Below, piece after piece: positions 1 to 64,000 of a stretch of DNA of 64,000 bases (the stretch's first letter is position 1; the number at the start of each line of letters is the position of its first letter). The position numbers and the translations under genes are program-made. Below the pieces are notes generated by a model. The model saw only the letters and a program-made list of their open reading frames with translations, made no database searches and was not told the origin of the DNA. Source of the DNA: Ridgeia piscesae (taxonomy: Eukaryota > Annelida > Polychaeta > Sabellida > Siboglinidae); NCBI GenBank assembly GCA_025642075.2, contig JAODUO010001060.1, forward strand, positions 167,501 through 231,500. The letters are read 5' to 3'.

Positions 1-1290
1 TATGTGTTATTTAGTGACAAATTAGTGACTCAATCCTAGCAAATGTTTCTTGATTGTGTGAAACCAAGTTTACCCATTATCCATAAATCATGAACAATCC
101 GTACCCTTCGACTACACAAAATACACAACACTATACCACTCTTCTTGCTCCCAAACCACACAAATCTCCAACAATCTCCAGCCCTCTCAAATCCATTCAC
201 TACCTCTCTGTTGACTGCAAAAAGTTTTCCAATTGAAACCCTTGACTCAGATGTGATGAACAGTTTCTTAGAAATATGCAATTCCAAGCTAACGATGCAC
301 AACACAACAACTTTTACAAGCCTGGAATCCATACTTGTGCATGAATGTTTAGTGGTTTAGAAACAAGCCTTCAAGTCCAGATTGAATAATTTCCCAATTG
401 AGTGATACACACCTGACTTTTATGGCAAATTATTTTATCTCTTGAAAAGGTTGAATGCACAAGTGTTCAAATGCCCATTTTCTCAAATGTCTTAAATTAT
501 TTTTGACACCACTTGGAGATGACGTAATCTTCTGGAAAAACCAAGGAAATTTTTTTTTCTTTTGGCAAAAAGGGTTTTGTTTTGAAAATTTTAAAATTTT
601 TTTTTTGGGGAAAAAAAACCCTTTTTTAAAAAGAAATTGAGGGTTTTTTCTTAAAAAAGGGTTAATTAACCTTTTAACTATTAAACCTACAACCTTAATC
701 CAGTGTCAACTGTTTTCGTAGTAAGAAAATACAATTATATTCAAGTGTACTGTGACACAGTTTGAGCAAGTATATGCATGCATACATATGGGTGTGAGTT
801 TTCATAGATAATCAAACGTCTTGAAACCATGTAATAAATTTTATGTATGCATTCTTTAGCGTAATCAAATACATTGCATCAGACAATGAGCTTTTTATGT
901 TGTGTCTTGCTCAACAACTACTCACTACTTGGCCAAACTGCCAAAATTCTTTTGTTGGGTTAATTGGCTATTAGCTAAAGTCTCTTTACACAATACACAT
1001 TCAAGAAGCCAGACAGTCTTTGAAGTGGCTGATGTATTATGGGTGTATAGAAGCTTATCTGCAGTCTGTGATAGTGGATGAAGGTTTAGTATTACCCAGA
1101 ACCAAAGCCAATATTCACAGTAGACATGTAAAGAGACTAATCCAATAAAAACTAGTTGTGGTGGGTAAGTTGGTCAGTGTTGGAATGTAGCTGAGGAAAT
1201 GTGTTTGTGCAAGTAGAATAAACTGCCACAGATGCAAGTTGCTTTGCCCAGAAACAAACTGTACAACTAGAGTTACAAAACCCTCACTTT
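1..1290. other. A+T-rich sequence without a supported gene
   Basis: Open frames here are short and lack splice or compositional support. The stretch 545-665 consists of stacked homopolymers (T, A, G and C runs) and looks like damaged consensus rather than biology. Confidence 0.6.
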
Positions 1291-1295
1291 GGTTC

Positions 1296-4200
1296 ACATG
1301 GCGACATGACCTGGGGACAGTGATGTCCCTGTAGCTGTATGACTTTGGGACAGTGATGTCCCTGTAGTCATATGACAGTGCAGGTACAGGTGTAACCCTG
1401 TTGTTGTATCACCTGGGGACAGCTGTGTCTCTGTTGTCACATGACCCAGGGACAGTTGTGTCCCTGTAGTTATATGACCTGGGGACAGTTGTATCCCTAC
1501 AGTTATATGACCTGGGGACAGTTGTATCCCTTTGGTTGTATGACCTGGGGACAGTTATAGTGTCCCTACAGTTGTATGACTTGGGCACAGTTGTGTTCCT
1601 CTAGATGCATGACCTGGGGACAGTTGTTTCCATATTTTATAGTTGTATGACCTGGGGACAGTTGTATCCCTACAGTTGTATGACCTGGGGACAGTTGTAT
1701 CAGACTACCCCTATAGTTGTATGACCTGGGGACAGTTGTATCCTTACAGTTGTATGACCTGGGGACAGTTGTATCAGACAACCCCTATAGTTGTATGACC
1801 TGGGGACAGTTGTGTCCCTACAGTTGTATGACCTGGGGACAGTTGTATCAGACTACCCCTATAGTTGTATAACCTGGGGACAGTTGTGTCCCTATAGTTG
1901 TATGACCTGGGGACAGTTGTATCAGACAACCCCTATAGTTGTATGACCTGGGGACAGTTGTATCAGACTACCCCTATAGTTGTATGACCTGGGGACAGTT
2001 GTGTCCCTGTAGTTGTATGACCTGGGGACAGTTGTATCAGACTACCCCTATAGTTGTATGACCTGGGGACAGTTGTATCTCTATAGTTGTATGACCTGGG
2101 GACAGTTATATCAGACTACCCCTATAGTTGTATGACCTGGGGACAGTTGTATCAGACTACCCCTATAGTTGTATGACCTGGGGACAGTTGTGTCCCTATA
2201 GTTGTATGACCTGGGGACAGTTATATCAGGGCTACCCCTATAGTTGTATGACCTGGGGACAGTTGTATCGACTATTCCCTATAGGGTTTTATGACTTTGG
2301 GGCAATTGTGTCCCTATAGTCATGACCCAGGGACAGCTTTTTGTCCCCATAGTTATATGACCTGGGAACAGTTGTATGACCTTAAAACCCTATGTTGGGA
2401 AAGACATGGGGACAGTTTTTCCTCCCAACCAGTTCTATGATGGGCCACCCCCCGTCCATCAGACAACCCCCCCATTAAAATTGTAAAATACCTGCGGAAT
2501 TGAGTCCCTAAAGTTGAATGCGGGGGACTAACAAAACTTTCCCCTATTTTGTTTGGGATTTACCTGGGGACAGTCGGTGTCCCTTTTTAGGGGTTTTATT
2601 GACCTGGGGACAGTTCTCTCAGTACACCTCATAATAAATTTTGGTATGACATGGGGACAGTTGTTAAACATAAAAAGTTGAATGACCCGGGGAGAGTTGT
2701 TTTCCAAAGGATTAACTGTTATTTATTTTTAATATTTACCTGAATAATATTTAAGTTATGCCCCTGGTAGTTGTATGGGCCCGGGGAAGTTTTTTGATCT
2801 ACAGTTATATGACTTGGGGACAGTTTTTTATCAGACTACCCCTATAGTTGTTGACCCGGGACAGTTGTGTCCCTGTAGTTGTATGACCTGGAGCAGTTGT
2901 AAATTTAGACTAAACCCTATTTTGTTGTATTGACATTGGGGACAGGTTTTTGTTTGCATGTAGTTTGTTGACATGGGAATTGTATCACATACAGTTGTGT
3001 TGACATGTCAGTGTGTAACAGTCAGTTGTTGACATGTATCAGACTACTGCCAAATTGTGTTGACATGGGGCATTGTTTTTAATATACAGTTTGTTAAAGA
3101 AAATTTTTGCATGCCAGTTTTTTTTTCAAGACTAAAATTCTATGGTATACCCGGGGGAAAATTGTTAAATTCCCCTTTTTTCAATTGTATACCCTTTTTG
3201 TGAGGTTGTATGACTTTTCCCTATTTTGTTGTATGATGGGGAGTAGTTGTATCCTAGTTGTATGACCTGGGGAGAGTTGTATCAGACTACCCCTATAGTT
3301 GTATGACCTGGGGACAGTTGTATCCCTACAGTTGTATGACCTGGGGAGAGTTGTATCAGACTACCCCTATAGTTGTATGACCTGGGGACAGTTGTATCCC
3401 TACAGTTGTATGACCTGGGGAGAGTTGTATCAGACTACCCCTATAGTTGTATGACCTGGGGACAGTTGTGCCCCTATAGTTGTATGACCTGGGGACATTT
3501 ATATCAGACTACCCCTATAGTTGTATGACCTGGGGAGAGTTGTATCAGACTACCCCTATAGTTGTATGACCTGGGGACAGTTATATCAGACTACCCCTAT
3601 AGTTGTATGACCTGGGGACAGTTGTATCAGACTACCCCTATAGTTGTATGACCTGGGGACAGTTGTGTCCCTATAGTTGTATGACCTGGGGACAGTTATA
3701 TCAGACTACCCCTATAGTTGTATGACCTGGGGACAGTTGTATCCCTACAGTTGTATGACTTGGGGACAGTTGTATCAGACTACCCCTATAGTTGTATGAC
3801 CTGGGGACAGTTGTGTCCCTGTAGTTGTATGACCTGGGGACAGTTGTATCAGACTACCCCTATAGTTGTATGACCTGGGGACAGTTGTGTCCCTGTAGTT
3901 GTATGACCTGGGGAGAGTTGTATCAGACTACCCCTATAGTTGTATGACCTGGGGACAGTTGTGTCCCTATAGTTGTATGACCTGGGGACAGTTATATCAG
4001 ACTACCCCTATAGTTGTATGACCTGGGGACAGTTGTGTCCCTGTAGTTGTATGACCTGGGGACAGTTGTATCAGACTACCCCTATAGTTGTATGACCTGG
4101 GGACAGTTGTGTCCCTGTAGTTGTATGACCTGTGGACAGTTGTATCGGACTATCCCTATAGGCTTATGAACTGGGGACAGTTGTGTCCCTATTCCCTATG

Positions 4201-4345
4201 GTTGTATGACTTTGTGGCAATTGTGTCCCTGTAGTCACATGACCCAGGGACAGCTGTGTCCCAGTAGTTATATGACCTGGGAACTAGTTGTATGACCTGT
4301 AAACAGCTGTGTCCCTGCAGTCACATGACATGGGGACAGTCTTGT
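1296..4345. repeat. Minisatellite with 33-bp and 41-bp units, with a degraded middle
   Basis: The core is atgacctggggacagttgt. The long unit adds atcagactacccctatagttgt and the short unit gtccctatagttgt; they alternate without strict order. Both flanks (1296-2345 and 3245-4345) are regular. The middle, 2346-3245, is a heavily scrambled version that also contains pieces of the 17-bp array found at 4855. Confidence 0.9.
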
Positions 4346-4369
4346 ACCTCACCAACCAGTTCTACCTGA

Positions 4370-4633
4370 TGTGAGCCACTCCACCGAGCCACTCAGATCG
4401 ACCGGCCCCTCTGATTGGAATATTGAATAATCCATACAAATTCTGCGTAATATGAGTCGAGCAACTGAAAGAGAATGCGGGCACACGGACTAACGAAGCA
4501 GCGTGTGCCAGAATGCTCTTTATGTTGTGGTATGTGATTGGATTGGCATAGTGCGGTGCCCTGTGTATGTAGGTGTGTACTGTACCACGACACTAAGTGG
4601 GAGCCGTCTCTCTCAGTCACACCGTGACATAGA
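4370..4633 (+). promoter_or_regulatory. Possible promoter / 5' untranslated first exon
   Basis: This interval, between the 33/41-bp and 17-bp arrays, is unique and more G+C-rich than its surroundings. It ends in AGA followed by GTAAGT (intron start at 4634), a strong donor match. It could be a noncoding first exon spliced to the acceptor at 5970. No TATA box or initiator is convincing, and the left border is a guess. Transcript 5' ends would be needed to accept it. Confidence 0.2.
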
Positions 4634-4854
4634 GTAAGTTTTGTCGGATACTGTCATCATCACCTAGGTAAGTACGTAGATGTCATTTAATATATAAATA
4701 GTTGAATTACTGATGGATTGATGAGACTCGTGCACTTATGGGCACATCAATTGGGATATTACATCATGTTATTTTATTTATTAAATATTGACACTAAGAA
4801 ATAATATTTAACGTTATGCCTTTTCAGTTCTGGTAGCTGGTGTCATGGACTGTT

Positions 4855-5240
4855 TTGTTGAGAAGTTATTTGTGTTGACATGTCAATTTAAATATTGACA
4901 TAACACCTGAAGTGTTGACACATGTTTCTTGACATGTCAGTTACATTGACATGTCAGATGTGTTGACTCATCAGTTGCCCTGATATGTCATTTGTCTTAT
5001 TGAGAAGTCAGTTGTGTAGACATGTCAGTTGTTTTACCGATATGTTATTTATATTGACATGTCAGTAGTGTTGACAGGTCAATTGTGTTGGCATGTCAGT
5101 TATGTTGACATGTCAATTGTATCGACATATCAGTTGTGTTGACATGTCAGTTGTGTAGACATGTCAGTTTTGTTGACATGTCAGTCGCATCTACATGCCA
5201 GTTGTGTTGACATGTCATTGTTATTAATATATCAGTTGTG
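4855..5240. repeat. 17-bp minisatellite with a perfect palindrome
   Basis: The unit gttgtgttgacatgtca recurs about 20 times with point changes. It contains TGACATGTCA, a self-complementary 10-mer, in most copies. Confidence 0.85.
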
Positions 5241-5410
5241 TTAATGTATAATAAATTTTTTTGCATGCCAGCTTTTTACTTCTGAATGTATGCTAACATT
5301 CTGATGGCTATACTGGGAAAGTTGCTTAAATCTACAAACCCTAATATAAATATATATTACAAATACTAAGTATACCCAATTTGTTGTGAGGTTGCTGGAT
5401 GACTTTTTCA

Positions 5411-5700
5411 TTATGTATGTATGTATGTATGTATGTATGTATGTATGTATGTATGTATGTATGTATGTATGTATGTATGTATGTATGTATGTATGTATGC
5501 ATGTATGCATGCATGCATGCATGCATGCATGCATGTATGGGAAATGGGTGTACTTAGTTCAAGTATCCTCTATTTAGGATTGTTTTTCATTATGTATGTA
5601 TGTATGTATGTATGTATGTATGTATGTATGTATGTATGTATGTATGTATGTATGTATGTATGTTATGATATGATATATATATATATATAATATATATACA
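5411..5700. repeat. ATGT tetranucleotide arrays and a TA run
   Basis: Two ATGT arrays (5411-5534 and 5591-5663) flank about 56 bp of unique sequence. The first drifts to ATGC at its 3' end. A short TA run follows at 5670-5698. Confidence 0.9.
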
Positions 5701-6018
5701 AGCTGTGCCCTATAATGTAGTACTTACCTAGATGACTGTGATTGTGCTGACAATGACTTAAATGACCAGTGGAAACCAACTTGCCTCAGTGGCTTGGTGT
5801 GGCCATTTAAAACTAACCAAAATTACCACGATTGTTACAACCTGTTCTAGCATGTATTCTGTGGCAGTAAGATGCATGTTATAAAAAACATCAGCTGCAC
5901 ATGGCTATTTTCTAGCAATGAACCCTGGTCGTGATTCTCTAAAACTGAACTCCATGACTTTGCTGTTTAGGAAAGAACTCAGTGGTCACATCGTACGAGA
6001 TGCAGTGAGAAGTGAACC

Positions 6019-63091
<57,073 letters not shown>

Positions 63092-63118
63092 GTGAGTTGA
63101 TGTACTGGCATATTGAGG

Positions 63119-63133
63119 GGAATATATATGATG

Positions 63134-63211
<78 letters not shown>

Positions 63212-63232
63212 TATATTTTATATATCTATATA

Positions 63233-63271
<39 letters not shown>

Positions 63272-63291
63272 ATATATATTATATATCTATA

Positions 63292-63344
<53 letters not shown>

Positions 63345-63374
63345 GTATATATATATCTTATATATATATATATT

Positions 63375-63422
<48 letters not shown>
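63119..63422. repeat. TA-rich compound microsatellite
   Basis: Pure TA runs separated by tatctata, ttata and catata variants. It starts about 28 bp after the donor at 63091. The Tyr/Ile frames across it are not genes. Confidence 0.95.
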
Positions 63423-63425
<3 letters not shown>

Positions 63426-64000
63426 TCCATTTCAAGTATATTGTGGTCAGAACACATATGTAAGGTGCCATTCTTATTGCACGGGTACTTCATTCTACAA
63501 CATTTGGTGTCAGAAGTGGGATTAAGGCAACACAGAAGTAGTGGATAAAGAATGGGAGAAAGTCACAGAGACTAAAATGCAGTAGGCTGCAGATAGACGC
63601 TTAATAATGATGATTGAATATGTTATAATAATAATAATTTTATTTATAATATCGTACATCCAGAATAAACTTCCGCTCAGAGGCACGTAAAATACAACAT
63701 TGGTAAAACATGAATATATAAAATGTACATAATAAATTAAGCTTACACGGTAAAAACAAAATGTTAAATGCTAATCATTAATAAATAGATAAATAAATAA
63801 AGCTTCTAAAATTATGTTGTATAAACTAAACTTATCACCAATAAATTAATACATAAAATAAAATAATAACTGAATAATAAAATATATTAATAAATTAATA
63901 ATTAATAATAAAGTAAGATGCAAAAATAATTTTAGAATCTATAATTATGGTTAAAATAAATTCATGATATTTCACACTACAAATAATCTATAAATCTGTC
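63423..64000. other. A+T-rich intron, possible retroposon tail
   Basis: The segment 63625-63720 (aataataataattttattta followed by gcacgtaaaatac) looks like the terminal part of a retroposed repeat, but no element body was identified. No exon seen. Confidence 0.35.

Overview
The window looks like nuclear DNA from an invertebrate metazoan. The reasons are short coding exons with GT-AG (one GC-AG) junctions separated by kilobase introns, tRNA-derived SINE-like repeats with a central segment of the kind found in many animal SINEs, A+T-rich introns, and a very heavy load of minisatellites. I see no bacterial or viral gene organisation. I cannot name the species; a marine invertebrate is my best guess.

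Only one gene is convincingly supported. It is on the plus strand, starts with an ATG at 6019 and runs off the right edge. I assembled it from 19 short exons whose splice phases agree. They encode an N-terminal segment (6019-11716), an acidic and coiled-coil body (13823-44365, with an optional very acidic cassette at 41383-41673), a Lys/Ser/Pro-rich linker built from five short exons (57839-61886), an acidic segment (62214-62348), and another helical segment (62767-63091) that continues outside the window. Summing the exons gives about 582 codons without the cassette, or 679 with it. I do not recognise the family; a coiled-coil scaffold is the safest description. Two exons carry small indels that break the frame as written: +2 nt near 30740 and +1 nt at 62306. 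Given other signs of poor consensus, assembly error is the first explanation.

Roughly half the window (my sum of intervals) is tandem repeat, nearly all in introns. Left to right: a 33/41-bp array (1296-4345), a 17-bp palindromic array (4855-5240), ATGT, TGTTTG, CCGT and CA microsatellites in the first introns, 19-bp and 18-bp arrays (11722-13610), a 35-bp array (15130-19140), a 24-bp array of about 9.8 kb (19650-29510), a 49-bp array built from an exon/intron junction (30705-35335), ACGG-family tetranucleotides (37163-37870), a 33-bp array (38160-39345), a 27-bp array (49978-52695), a 26/27-bp palindromic array (53570-55230), and a 35/28-bp array (55425-57760). The long reading frames inside these arrays are by-products of unit lengths divisible by three and are not annotated as genes.

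The most unusual signals are three. One array multiplies a real 5' splice site about 94 times. Arrays tend to begin just downstream of splice donors. Complementary tetranucleotide arrays lie in two introns of the same transcript. Interspersed elements seen are two SINE-like copies, a second dispersed repeat pair, and one long foldback element.
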